This document shows, in pieces, positions 24,749 to 32,819 of a stretch of DNA of 38,967 nucleotides. Under the pieces are notes generated by a model. That model did no database searches. It was given only the letters and a program-made list of their open reading frames with translations, and was not told where the DNA came from. Every line of letters starts with the position of its first letter. Within the stretch, counting starts at the first letter, position 1. Both the position numbers and the translations under genes were made by a program. Origin of the DNA: Chthonomonas calidirosea (lineage in GTDB: Bacteria; Armatimonadota; Chthonomonadetes; Chthonomonadales; Chthonomonadaceae); assembly GCA_945878775.1 (NCBI GenBank), contig CAMCUQ010000014.1, forward strand, positions 1 through 38,967. Reading direction: 5' to 3'.

Positions 24749-27328
24749 CTCTTCTTTTTTTTCAAACCGGCTTTCCTCTTCCTCATACAGAAATACAAGC
24801 ATATCCGTGAAGTGAGTCGGTTGTAGCTTGTCGAAACCCTCTTGAGGTACTTTAACGTAAACCCACGACTGCCCCGTTAAACGGCTAGCGTTCTCACACC
24901 ACAACCGCGCTGCTCTATCTTTGAACTTCACGTCTATATCTTCCCGCCCTTTGGTCTCTATGATCCAATACTCACCCATCACACTACGAACCACGAAATC
25001 CGGTTCATAGTACCGCAGGTTCCCCGCGTTATCGGTATAGTCAATCGAGAAACCAAACTTCTGGGGTAGTTTAGCGAACGACTCCACCCCCTCGCAGTCG
25101 GCAAGGAATTTCGCGAATCGGTACTCGAAATCATTGTCCCCTGCTACGAGGTTAAAGATAGTGCGCTCCGATGCAAAAGTCTTCTTCGAGAAGTTGTAGG
25201 GTGGCGTCTCTGCTAGGGCACGACCTGTTCCTGTAAGTTCCGGTGTGTGTTCCTCTATCACCAAGCCTCGAAGTGCCTTTGAGAAAGTCTCCACCGTCAC
25301 ATACATTGCCACATTTGTCGAGATTGCTTTCACCATTTGAGACGTGTTCAGGTCTACCGTGCTGCCAAAGGCTGTGTGCGCGATGAAGTCCCGAACTTTT
25401 GGAGCGAGTATCGCGAACTGTGAGGGGAGTTTTACATTCTCCGCGATTCGGCGGGCGTAGTGGGAGATAACCTCGTTTGCCGTTTGGGGTTCAGGGATAG
25501 TGTACTCACGCTCAATGAGGGTTTTAAGGGTGAGTATGTCCTTCCCCTCATACCGGAAATGCTGGGCGGCGGTGTCATCAGCGCGAACAGGAAGTCTATG
25601 CGAAGGGGGCAGTGTGATTTTCAAAGAGGCTATTTCGTCGGCGAGTGTGCGCTTTCGAGTAAGCATAGGGCTTAGTTCAGGGATCACAATGTCACGATCC
25701 GCCTTCGCCATGTCCGGCTGAATCGTGGTGATAACAACTTTATCTTTACCGATCTCAAAGGTCTCTAGTTCTATGTCCTCGTCTTTTTCCAACTGCTCCA
25801 CAAACTCAATAAAGCCGGGGTTTCCTATAATGTCCACCCGCTCCTGATAGGTATTCCCCTCGTTACGAAACATGAGGCGTAGACCGCGCCCAATGGTCTG
25901 CTCTGGCAAGATATTGGCTTTTGAGGTATAAGGGCGTAGCCCCACTATCACCGTCACATTCTGCACATCCCAACCTTCGCGAAGCATCAAAACGCTGACA
26001 ATAGCGTTGACAGGGCTTTTGTCGTCATCTGCTTCTCGTGCCACTTTACGCGCTTTGTCAAGGTCTTTTTTGGAGACCTCCCCTTTCGTGTCGGTGTGAA
26101 TGATAAGCAAGCCGTCTCCCGCGAAATACTCTGGGTAGGAGACACTTAGGAACTCTCCAACATCATCTGCCTCTTTCGTATCGTTGAGCATTACAAAGAG
26201 AAGGGGCTTTTTGCCTACCGGATTTAACTGCTCACGGTACTCTTTCCAACGCTCTACGCCCGCCGTTAGATAGGGGCGATACTTCACGCTTGCATAGTCC
26301 GATTTACCGTCGCTCAAGCCCCTTGTCACTCCTTTAATGGGACGCTTGACAAGGTTATCGAGAATGGCTTGCTTGAGGGGGTAATCGTAGATCGTCCAAG
26401 AGAAGAGAGTTCCCTTGCTGTGGCGCGGGGTTGCTGTTACGTCTAACTGGATCACACCGTTTGGGGTCAGTAGAGAATGAAGCCGTCGTATCGTCTTGTT
26501 CCACGCGCTCTCTTCATCATGCGTATGGTGCGCTTCATCGTTCAAAACCATGCAGGGGTAAGCACGCGCCTGTATTCGCTTGTCGAAGTCCTCTACCTCA
26601 ATCTTTTTGGTAGGAGGCTTTTTGCCAAGCACCGCAGACATGGGATCGGGTTCGGAATCATCCTCTTTGTCCTCATCATGGAGTTGGTCTATATTCGTGA
26701 CGTAGAGAGCACCTGGAGATGAGGCGCGTTCGCTATCTCCACGTATATAGCAGTCGAAATCCCAGAAGGCTAGAAGTTGCGGAGGGATCATCGGGTCAGA
26801 CTTAAAGATACGCCCTCCCGCGAAGTCAAAAGCGAGGCGTTCAAACACGATAATATTGGGAGCAATGAGAAGAAAGGTCTGCGCGAAATCGGAGTTTCCT
26901 TCCGCAACCGCATTCATGTACTGCCACACGATGGCAAGAGCCATCACCTTCGTTTTACCGCTTCCTGTCGCCATCTTGAGGCAGTAACGCGGGAAGAGGT
27001 CATATTGCAAGAGGCGTAGGTCGTCGCGCTCTGCAAACGTCTCAAGCAATTCCTTTTGACCGCGTACCTTGACCACCTCATAGAGATAGATTAAGGTCTC
27101 TATGGCGTGTCTTTGGCAGTCGTGATAGCGGAAGGTTCGGCGGTTTATCCGATGATCTGTGAAGAACCACCAGTTGAGAAGCGTTCGTGTCGTGCTGGAC
27201 GCGCCCTTGTACCCCTCTTCGCGCCACTTCGTGACTGCTTCACGGAGGCGTGGTACGCAAGGAGCCGTTGAAGTGTTTGCTTGAAGTAGGTTCAGTTGAT
27301 CAGGGTTGCTCTTAGACTTTCTCGCCAT
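24740..27328 (-). CDS. res: Type III-like restriction enzyme subunit (Res): helicase plus PD-(D/E)XK nuclease
   Basis: DNA-translocating restriction subunit of 862 aa. The N-terminal superfamily 2 helicase has Walker A TGSGKT (121-126), DEAH Walker B (264-267), [12 protein letters not shown] motif III, and [19 protein letters not shown] with QTIGRGLRL as motifs V/VI. A nuclease site lies near the C-terminus: P776-D777 in YEPDFVVR and E791-x-K793 in IIETKG. This order is that of type III Res proteins, which cut only with Mod. Its start overlaps the end of the DUF559 gene by 17 bp, implying coupled translation. The mod gene lies upstream, past the DUF559 gene and a repeat module. Its stop overlaps tRNA-His. 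Confidence 0.9.
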   Translation of the reverse strand: MARKSKSNPDQLNLLQANTSTAPCVPRLREAVTKWREEGYKGASSTTRTLLNWWFFTDHRINRRTFRYHDCQRHAIETLIYLYEVVKVRGQKELLETFAERDDLRLLQYDLFPRYCLKMATGSGKTKVMALAIVWQYMNAVAEGNSDFAQTFLLIAPNIIVFERLAFDFAGGRIFKSDPMIPPQLLAFWDFDCYIRGDSERASSPGALYVTNIDQLHDEDKEDDSEPDPMSAVLGKKPPTKKIEVEDFDKRIQARAYPCMVLNDEAHHTHDEESAWNKTIRRLHSLLTPNGVIQLDVTATPRHSKGTLFSWTIYDYPLKQAILDNLVKRPIKGVTRGLSDGKSDYASVKYRPYLTAGVERWKEYREQLNPVGKKPLLFVMLNDTKEADDVGEFLSVSYPEYFAGDGLLIIHTDTKGEVSKKDLDKARKVAREADDDKSPVNAIVSVLMLREGWDVQNVTVIVGLRPYTSKANILPEQTIGRGLRLMFRNEGNTYQERVDIIGNPGFIEFVEQLEKDEDIELETFEIGKDKVVITTIQPDMAKADRDIVIPELSPMLTRKRTLADEIASLKITLPPSHRLPVRADDTAAQHFRYEGKDILTLKTLIEREYTIPEPQTANEVISHYARRIAENVKLPSQFAILAPKVRDFIAHTAFGSTVDLNTSQMVKAISTNVAMYVTVETFSKALRGLVIEEHTPELTGTGRALAETPPYNFSKKTFASERTIFNLVAGDNDFEYRFAKFLADCEGVESFAKLPQKFGFSIDYTDNAGNLRYYEPDFVVRSVMGEYWIIETKGREDIDVKFKDRAARLWCENASRLTGQSWVYVKVPQEGFDKLQPTHFTDMLVFLYEEEESRFEKKEEGD

Positions 27329-27722
27329 CTTCTCTCTCTTCTAAGGTGACACTATGACTCTGTTTGAGAGTGTATAGGATAATTTCAAGGACTCGTTCGT
27401 TATTAGAGTAAATCTCTTCATTTGTAAAGCGCAGTGTGCGTATACCTCTCCCTTCAAAAACAGCAGAACGCTCTAAATCGTGTTGTCTCTCGTGAGTTGC
27501 GCCATCTACTTCAATAACAAGAGCCACACTGTGGCAATAGAAATCAGCAATGAACCCCTCTATTACCTGTTGTCGGCGAAAGTGCATTCCCTGTAAGCGA
27601 TTGGCGCGAAGATACCCCCATAAGATTCTCTCGGCAGGAGTCATTTTTCGCCGTAACTGTTTGGAGAGGGCGTGTTTTATTGCAGTCACAGGTTGACCAA
27701 CGATGATTTCATGTGGCTTCAT
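27312..27722 (-). CDS. DUF559 family protein, Vsr-like endonuclease fold
   Basis: Protein of 136 aa from the DUF559 family, related to very-short-patch-repair endonucleases and the PD-(D/E)XK fold. Features: RRKMTPAERILWGYLR near the N-terminus, GMHFRRQQVI, then FIADFYCHSVALVIEVDGATHERQHDLER (the D and E-x-D residues of the nuclease core), and TLRFTNEEIYSN. The ATG at 27722 is preferred to one at 27746 because homology begins there and a repeat-derived GGAGGGG provides the ribosome site. It sits between mod and res on the same strand and overlaps res by 17 bp, so it is probably part of the restriction system or a passenger with it; the role is not established. Confidence 0.85.
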   Translation of the reverse strand: MKPHEIIVGQPVTAIKHALSKQLRRKMTPAERILWGYLRANRLQGMHFRRQQVIEGFIADFYCHSVALVIEVDGATHERQHDLERSAVFEGRGIRTLRFTNEEIYSNNERVLEIILYTLKQSHSVTLEEREDGEKV

Positions 27723-27724
27723 AA

Positions 27725-27768
27725 CCCCTCCCCGTCCTGCGGACACCCCTCCCCGACGCGGAGAGGGG
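27725..27768 (-). repeat. G-rich hairpin repeat R1
   Basis: Copy of a C/G-rich repeat, here reading on the minus strand ccctctccgcgtcggggagg followed by ggtgtccgcaggacggggagggg. Its first half folds as ccctctccg / cggggaggg. It provides the ribosome site of the DUF559 gene. Nearly identical to R4. Confidence 0.8.
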
Positions 27769-27899
27769 CTATATCGGGCAGTTGCTTTGTTCGGTCACAA
27801 CGCATTTTGTAATTCAAATGACCCACTCGTAAGTGACAGGTCTGTTAAGGTGAACATTCGTTTCTGCTTTACTTCCACCAAAATCACTTTGCAAGTAGT

Positions 27900-28078
27900 C
27901 CCTCTCCGCGTCGGGGCATATGCGCTAACATAAGCCTAATAAGAGCGCGAAAACCTTCCGATTTCAGGCATTCACCCAGCCCTTTGTGAAGGGACAAGGT
28001 TGAGAAGCAGTGGGCAGAATCGCCCTAAGTTAGCGCATATGCCGCGTCGGGGAGGGATGTCTGCAAGACAGGGAGGGG
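27900..28078 (+). repeat. G-rich hairpin repeat R2, interrupted by an inserted element
   Basis: The left part (27900-27916) and right part (28053-28078) together make one full repeat like R5 (30410-30452). They are separated by the MITE-like element and one copy of its 11 bp target duplication. Confidence 0.8.
27906..28052. mobile_element. MITE-like element (27917-28041) with 11 bp target-site duplication
   Basis: A 125 bp non-coding element begins with catatgcgctaac and ends with its exact complement gttagcgcatatg; the similarity extends imperfectly to about 19 bp. It is flanked by direct repeats ccgcgtcgggg (27906-27916 and 28042-28052). Removing the element and one copy restores the G-rich repeat seen uninterrupted at 30410-30452 and 30478-30509, so this is an insertion. 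It has no transposase; inside it are two more small inverted repeats (aacctt/aaggtt, ccctt/aaggg). The parent transposon is not in the window. Confidence 0.85.
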
Positions 28079-28094
28079 TAAAACGACTCTTCAC

Positions 28095-28119
28095 CTAAAC
28101 AGACCTCCCCTCTGTTTAG
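28095..28119. repeat. Small hairpin between R2 and R3
   Basis: Arms ctaaacag and ctgtttag (8 bp) enclose a cctccc-containing loop. Module 2 has an analogous hairpin at 30456-30478 (gaatctt / aagattc, loop with ccctcccc), so the shape and loop are kept while the arm sequence differs. Confidence 0.6.
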
Positions 28120-28131
28120 TGGCACGAGATT

Positions 28132-28163
28132 CCCTCTCCGTGTCGGGGAGGGTTAGGGAGGGG
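28132..28163 (+). repeat. G-rich hairpin repeat R3
   Basis: ccctctccgtgtcggggagg followed by gttagggagggg, the short form of the repeat. It contains the stop codon (28153-28155) and last codons of mod. It pairs with R6 in module 2. Confidence 0.8.
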
Positions 28164-30129
28164 TCACAACCGTCAGGCTCTTCGTGGTATCGTTCCCCAG
28201 AATGTCGATCACCTTCACCACCACGGTGTAGGTTCCTGCCTCCTCGTAGGTGTGTGCCGTTTGAAGTTGGAGTGTTTTGTCTTTGCGGGTTCGGTACGAC
28301 TGCCATTGGTTGTGGAAGGTGTCGTTTTTATAGTCCCAATCCACCGCCCAATAGTCGATCCACTGTGACCAGTGCGTGACCGCTTTCTGCACCTCCGCAG
28401 GAATGAACTCCACATCCATAAAGAAATCGGAAAGGCGAAGCGTGACGCTCTTCTTGTCCTGCGTCGGTTCGACCTGTAGCGAGGCGAGTTCGTAGAAGCG
28501 AATATCTCCCTGATCGACCGCTTTCTTTTCCAAGACCTCACGGGGTATCTTGACGAAGCGCATTCGGATATTGGCGTCCGCCATCTGCTTGCGGATCATA
28601 TCGTTCGTCTCAAAAGCGAAATCCCAGCCCAACACGTCCACCCCGTTCGTAGTGGGAGCGTTCTCACCAGAGCCGACCGCTTTCCGAAACTCAATGGCGA
28701 TCTGTTGTGCCTCATTCGCGGCTATGGGGGCATCTACAGAGCCGACATGAATATATTTGCCCTCTTTCACACCATGTAGCCACAGATAGCCAGAGAGGGG
28801 TTGCGCCCGATAGAGGTTCAGGATAAAGTTCCGATAGGTATGCTGAATGGCGGAGGCGTTCTCCCCAAACTCGGCGGTCTGCCACGCCTGACGCTCATAT
28901 TTGCCAAGATTCTGAACGACGAAGGGCTTGACTTGGGGAATAGCAAGAAGGCGTTTGCGGGCGGTGTGAATGGCGAACCTTCCCAAATCGCAGGTTATCC
29001 AGCGGCGGTTCAACTTTTCGGCGGTGGCGGCGGTGGTTCCAGAGCCACAGAAGCAGTCAAGAACGAGATCGCCTTCGTTGGAAGATGCTTTTAGGATACG
29101 TTCAAGGAGAGATTCGGGCTTTTGCGTCGGATAGTCTAATGACTCTTTCCCCATGGAGTTAATGACGTTTATGTCTTCCCAAAAGTCGGAAACATACACA
29201 CCTTTTGCCTCGTCCAAATAATACCTCAGTTCAGGTATTCCTTCAGAATTCCAATAAACCAGCCCCTCACTATCAAGTCTTTCCAGTTCTTCCGGCTTCT
29301 TCAGCCAATGCATACCGCTCTTTCCACGATTAGCAACGTCCACCCCCCGCCATGGCTGACCAGAAATACCAGCCGTCTTACCACTTGCCATAAGAGGTAC
29401 CGTTCTAAACACTCCACGATTATCTTCCTTGGTGAAGTGCTTTCTGGAGGATTCTGTATACTCTTTATACTGCACATTGAATCTATTATTGCTTGACCGA
29501 GTGTAAAAAAGAATGACATCGTGACTATTTCTCCACTGAGATGCTGTATTAGTAGCGATAGCAGACCGTTTCCAACACAACTCGTTCCGAAAATTGTCCA
29601 CACCGAACACATCATCCAATATTACCTTTGCGTAATGACCAATATGCCAATCCAGATGGACGTAAATACTTCCCTCTTCCGCCAGCAGTTCGCGCAGGAG
29701 AACGACGGTTTCATAGAACCACTTGAGATACCCATCAAGCCCCTTACCCCAAGTATCCCGGTACGCCTTCTGCTCTATAACGCTCGCCTCTTTTGTGAAA
29801 CTCACCTCGTTGGAGTCATCTTCATCTGGTGGCAAAGTCGTTGTAAAGGAGAAGTTTGCCCCCGTGTCAAACGGCGGGTCTATGTAGATCAGGTTCACTT
29901 TCCTCGCGAACTCCGGCAGTAGCGAAGGCAACACGTACTTCTTATCGCCCCAGATCAGGCGGTTGCGCCACTCGGCTTCGCGCCCGTCGTCGAAGAGGCT
30001 TCGCGTTCTGTCTCTGTCTGCTGTAGACTCGTTTACGGTCTCCACTGTTTGGAAGGGAAGCGTGATCTTTACGGGGGCAACCTTGCGCCCCTCTTTGTTG
30101 TACTTCCCCTCCCAAATAAGTTCTGTCAT
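28153..30129 (-). CDS. mod: Type III-like adenine-specific DNA methyltransferase (Mod) with Ig/PKD-like end
   Basis: Modification and recognition subunit of 658 aa. Motif order is that of β-class N6-adenine methyltransferases: catalytic IDPPFDTG (D84-P-P-F87) first, then the AdoMet site LDCFCGSGTT (357-366), with the putative target-recognition region between (about 165-330). DNA for that middle part (about 29160-29640) is visibly AT-richer than the rest. The last ~45 residues (GTYTVVVKVIDILGNDTTKS) resemble a PKD/Ig-like β-sandwich. The final two Pro codons and the stop lie inside repeat R3. The DUF559 and res genes follow on the same strand. Target sequence unknown. Confidence 0.9.
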   Translation of the reverse strand: MTELIWEGKYNKEGRKVAPVKITLPFQTVETVNESTADRDRTRSLFDDGREAEWRNRLIWGDKKYVLPSLLPEFARKVNLIYIDPPFDTGANFSFTTTLPPDEDDSNEVSFTKEASVIEQKAYRDTWGKGLDGYLKWFYETVVLLRELLAEEGSIYVHLDWHIGHYAKVILDDVFGVDNFRNELCWKRSAIATNTASQWRNSHDVILFYTRSSNNRFNVQYKEYTESSRKHFTKEDNRGVFRTVPLMASGKTAGISGQPWRGVDVANRGKSGMHWLKKPEELERLDSEGLVYWNSEGIPELRYYLDEAKGVYVSDFWEDINVINSMGKESLDYPTQKPESLLERILKASSNEGDLVLDCFCGSGTTAATAEKLNRRWITCDLGRFAIHTARKRLLAIPQVKPFVVQNLGKYERQAWQTAEFGENASAIQHTYRNFILNLYRAQPLSGYLWLHGVKEGKYIHVGSVDAPIAANEAQQIAIEFRKAVGSGENAPTTNGVDVLGWDFAFETNDMIRKQMADANIRMRFVKIPREVLEKKAVDQGDIRFYELASLQVEPTQDKKSVTLRLSDFFMDVEFIPAEVQKAVTHWSQWIDYWAVDWDYKNDTFHNQWQSYRTRKDKTLQLQTAHTYEEAGTYTVVVKVIDILGNDTTKSLTVVTPP

Positions 30130-30142
30130 GGTGTCTTTCTGA

Positions 30143-30186
30143 CCCCTCCCCGTCCTGCGGACACCCCTCCCCGGCGCGGAGAGGGG
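30143..30186 (-). repeat. G-rich hairpin repeat R4
   Basis: Matches R1 with one visible difference (ggcgcgg for gacgcgg) over about 44 bp. It lies 13 bp upstream of the mod start codon. Confidence 0.8.
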
Positions 30187-30313
30187 CTAAAATTGGAGAG
30201 TGATTTTGTTCGGTCACAACGCATTTTGTAATTCAAATTACCTGATCGGAAGATGTTGGTCTGTTCAGAGGAACATTCGTTTCTGCTTCTCTCCAAACAG
30301 AACCCACGTCGGA

Positions 30314-30387
30314 CTTTCGCTTTGAGATAGGAAGACTGCTCTTTTAAAAGGCATTCCATATCTCAAAGACAGAGGCTCCAGCGAAAG
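30314..30387. repeat. Nested palindrome inserted in module 2
   Basis: Outer arms ctttcgct / agcgaaag (30314-30321, 30380-30387), inner arms ctttgagata / tatctcaaag (30320-30329, 30359-30368), and a central palindrome cttttaaaag (30341-30350). The corresponding place in module 1 has no such sequence. It could be another non-autonomous element; no clear target duplication is seen. Confidence 0.6.
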
Positions 30388-30409
30388 CCCTACCACTATT
30401 GAGGCAAGT

Positions 30410-30452
30410 CCCTCTCCGTGTCGGGGAGGGATGTCCGCAGGACAGGGAGGGG
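30410..30452 (+). repeat. G-rich hairpin repeat R5
   Basis: Uninterrupted long form of the repeat: ccctctccgtgtcggggagg then gatgtccgcaggacagggagggg. It is the intact counterpart of R2. Confidence 0.8.
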
Positions 30453-30477
30453 TCAGAATCTTCCCTCCCCAAAGATT

Positions 30478-30509
30478 CCCTCTCCGCGTCGGGGAGGGCT
30501 AGGGAGGGG
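30478..30509 (+). repeat. G-rich hairpin repeat R6
   Basis: Short form of the repeat, ending immediately at the stop codon (30510-30512) of the minus-strand PhyH gene. Counterpart of R3. Confidence 0.8.
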
Positions 30510-31322
30510 TTAGTGCGCCACGATACTGCCATGCTCCAACACCGTCGGGAAATGATCTCCGATGAGAGGTTCGCCCGCCTTTACATGGACATGATGCTCG
30601 ACAAGATGCTCGCCTGAAGGCTCATAGCGTGTATAGCCTGGCATATAGTGGACTGCGATAGCGGGACGCCCACGCTCCGAGTTATTGTTTGGGCTACCGT
30701 GCCATGTCAGGCAGTGGTGGAACATCACTTCGCCCTTCTTCACCTCACAAGGAAACCGCTCGATATTTATGCCCGCAGGGAGAGCCGATAGGTCTGGAAG
30801 GGGATCAAAGTTGTCTGGATTTGTGCCGATAGTGCCACCCTTGTGTGGTCCCCATTTATGGCTACCCGGAACCATCCACATACAACCGTTCTCCACCGTC
30901 GCATCATCGAGAGCAACCCACGCGCTAATCAAATCTGCCGGCTGAACAATGGGCCAATAGGGGTGATCTTGGTGCCAATCTGTGGGTCCCCCAATCTTTG
31001 GAGGCTTATACTGCACCTGATCATGCCACACGCGCACCGTATCTGTACCCATCAATTCCGAGAGAACTTCACAAATAGTTGGGTTATACAGATGCTCACG
31101 AAAGAGCGGGTCTGCCTCCCAGATATTCACTATCTGAATCATCTTGCGCCCTGTTCCCGCATGGAAATCTGCTATCCGCTCGGCAGGACGCTCGCTACGC
31201 CCCTCCATTACGGCAAACATCCGCTCTCGTAGCGTGTCTGCCTCACTGTCCGAATAGACTTTGCCATACTTCAAATAACCACGCTCATGAAACTCCGCAA
31301 TCTGCTCTGGTGTCAAAAGCAT
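30510..31322 (-). CDS. Phytanoyl-CoA dioxygenase (PhyH) family oxygenase
   Basis: Fe(II)/2-oxoglutarate-dependent oxygenase of 270 aa. The iron triad is complete: H117 and D119 in TDWHQDHPYW and H208 in LTWHGS, with R219 (ERGRPA) as the likely 2-oxoglutarate anchor. The middle segment VPGSHKWGPH is a family hallmark. A GAGGAG site lies 13 bases before the ATG. Substrate unknown; bacterial PhyH proteins hydroxylate diverse small molecules. The gene ends exactly where repeat R6 begins. ruvB lies upstream on the same strand, 57 bp away. Confidence 0.88.
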   Translation of the reverse strand: MLLTPEQIAEFHERGYLKYGKVYSDSEADTLRERMFAVMEGRSERPAERIADFHAGTGRKMIQIVNIWEADPLFREHLYNPTICEVLSELMGTDTVRVWHDQVQYKPPKIGGPTDWHQDHPYWPIVQPADLISAWVALDDATVENGCMWMVPGSHKWGPHKGGTIGTNPDNFDPLPDLSALPAGINIERFPCEVKKGEVMFHHCLTWHGSPNNNSERGRPAIAVHYMPGYTRYEPSGEHLVEHHVHVKAGEPLIGDHFPTVLEHGSIVAH

Positions 31323-31379
31323 CCTTTTTTCTCCTCATATCGAAAATGCAAAAAATAGCGTACTCTAAGCGTTCGTCAC

Positions 31380-32426
31380 TTAGAACAGTTTTCCCTGCGG
31401 AGGATCGCCCTCTTTTTCAGGAAAAACGAAACCCAGATGCGAATAGGCAGAGCGCGTCGCCATTCTACCCCGTCCCGTCCGGTTAATAAACCCGATCTGC
31501 ATGAGATACGGTTCATGCACATCCTCTAGTGTGTCCCGCTCCTCTCCCAAAATGGAGGAGAGAGTCTCCAATCCAACGGGACCGCCGGCATACTTATCCA
31601 CAATCGCGCTCAGATAACGCCGATCCAAATCGTCCAGCCCCAGTTCATCCACTCCATGCTCCAGCAAAGCGCGATCTGCCACTGCAAGCGTGATAATGCC
31701 ATCTGCACGCACCTGCGCCCAGTCTCGAACGCGTTTCAGCATACGGTTTGCGATACGGGGCGTGCCACGAGAACGGCGTGCTATCTCAGTGGCTCCCTCC
31801 GGCTCAATCGCCACCTTCAGAATCTCTGCTGACCTTGTGACGATCTTTTCCAGATCAGCCACCGCGTACAGTTCAAACGTGTGTTGAATCCCAAAACGAT
31901 CCCGCAAGGGCGAAGAGAGTAGCCCTGCGCGAGTGGTCGCGCCCACCAGTGTGAATTGGGGCAGATCGAGGCGCAGAGTTCTGGCACTAGGACCTCGCCC
32001 TATCACAATATCTAGCTTGAAGTCTTCCATCGCGGGATAGAGTATCTCCTCCACCGCACGATTCAGACGATGAATCTCATCAATAAAAAAGACACTGTTC
32101 GGCTCTATTCCGGTGAGGATAGCGGCGAGGTCTCCCGGCTTCTCTATTGCAGGACCCGAAGTGATATGGATATGCGTCTCCATCTCATTGGCGAGAATAT
32201 TTGAGAGAGTCGTCTTGCCCAACCCCGGAGGTCCCGAAAGTAGCACGTGATCTAGAGGCTCCGAGCGCATCTTTGCTGCCTCAATCGCGATGCTCAGGTT
32301 CTGCTTCACTTTCTGTTGCCCGATCATCTCCTTCAGACGCCTTGGGCGTAGCGAAAGCTCTGCATCCCCATCTTGTGGGTCTGGCGACACAAATCGCCCC
32401 TCGTCATCCTCATCTCGACGCGCCAT
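31380..32426 (-). CDS. ruvB: Holliday junction branch migration helicase RuvB
   Basis: AAA+ motor of 348 aa that with RuvA drives branch migration during recombination repair. Motifs: [12 protein letters not shown], Walker A GPPGLGKT (65-72), Walker B FIDEIHRL, sensor 1 [20 protein letters not shown] with its arginine finger, and the C-terminal winged-helix segment with [36 protein letters not shown] split across both ends. The ATG at 32426 is preferred to 32501 because GGAGG precedes it by seven bases and the family start aligns. ruvA and ruvC are not adjacent. Confidence 0.96.
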   Translation of the reverse strand: MARRDEDDEGRFVSPDPQDGDAELSLRPRRLKEMIGQQKVKQNLSIAIEAAKMRSEPLDHVLLSGPPGLGKTTLSNILANEMETHIHITSGPAIEKPGDLAAILTGIEPNSVFFIDEIHRLNRAVEEILYPAMEDFKLDIVIGRGPSARTLRLDLPQFTLVGATTRAGLLSSPLRDRFGIQHTFELYAVADLEKIVTRSAEILKVAIEPEGATEIARRSRGTPRIANRMLKRVRDWAQVRADGIITLAVADRALLEHGVDELGLDDLDRRYLSAIVDKYAGGPVGLETLSSILGEERDTLEDVHEPYLMQIGFINRTGRGRMATRSAYSHLGFVFPEKEGDPPQGKLF

Positions 32427-32511
32427 CGATAGTCCTCCAAACTCTTGTGGTCTAGTATATAGGCAGAGAATAGCATGAAAAGTACTGTTTTGTCTACCCA
32501 AAAAGAGGCAA

Positions 32512-32538
32512 CCCCGCGCCTAGGGTGTAGGCGCGGGG
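32512..32538 (-). terminator. Terminator after the small membrane-protein gene
   Basis: A perfect 10 bp GC-rich stem (ccccgcgcct / aggcgcgggg) with a 7 nt loop lies 56 nt beyond the stop of the minus-strand 63-aa gene. On the minus strand it is followed 6-7 nt later by CTTTTTGGG, the nearest thing to a T-tract among the window's hairpins. Confidence 0.65.
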
Positions 32539-32594
32539 GGCAAAAGGGGTGTTCACAAAGACAAAATCCTCAACCAGAAGAGGGCTTTCCAAGC

Positions 32595-32786
32595 TCACTT
32601 ATGACCAAACCCTCCCGACTTAATGAGCTCCTTCACCTTATTGGAATCGACGGAAACCTTCTCGCTCTGTCCCCCCTGAAGCACCGTCTTCGATCCCACA
32701 ATCCCAACAATTACCACCACTATCACGATCACCACGATTATCACAATGGGGGAGAGCTTTGTTCCACCTGAGATACCATTTGTCAT
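32595..32786 (-). CDS. Tiny single-span membrane protein next to the pseudopilin gene
   Basis: Protein of 63 aa: a short polar N-terminus (MTNGISGGTKLSP), one strongly hydrophobic Ile/Val-only helix (about 13-31), then a charged tail with KVKELIKSGGFGHK. No known family recognised. AAGGAG lies nine bases before the ATG, and the gene follows the pseudopilin-like gene by 33 bp with a terminator after it, so it is probably real and co-expressed. Confidence 0.6.
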   Translation of the reverse strand: MTNGISGGTKLSPIVIIVVIVIVVVIVGIVGSKTVLQGGQSEKVSVDSNKVKELIKSGGFGHK

Positions 32787-32819
32787 ATAAGGAAGCTCCT
32801 TCTCTTGTACAGGGTTGGG

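Larger units (their letters stand above)
27725..28163. repeat. Repeat module 1 between mod and the DUF559 gene (no gene inside)
   Basis: A non-coding stretch with the order: G-rich hairpin repeat, ~110 bp conserved block, G-rich repeat, small hairpin, G-rich repeat. The same order occurs in module 2 at 30143-30509, in the same orientation. A run of 34 identical bases (27786-27819 equals 30205-30238) and another of 18 (27852-27869 equals 30271-30288) anchor the alignment. After removing the 125 bp inserted element and its duplicated target, about 300 bp remain. Only spurious reading frames are present. Confidence 0.85.
30143..30509. repeat. Repeat module 2 between the PhyH gene and mod (no gene inside)
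   Basis: Second copy of the module at 27725-28163, in the same orientation on the other side of mod. Order: R4, conserved block (to about 30300), a nested palindrome not found in module 1, R5, small hairpin, R6. Without the palindrome it is also close to 300 bp. No protein-coding gene is credible here. Confidence 0.85.

Noticed and set aside
27725..30509. Possible CRISPR array formed by the G-rich repeats
   Set aside because: Only six copies in two groups and in mixed orientation, unequal spacing, a gene between the groups and no cas genes.
24740..30509. Duplicate of the tRNA-His 3' end marking the far side of an integrated island
   Set aside because: I looked through the right-hand flank of the cassette for the ggttcgaaaccggtcag motif and saw no second copy.
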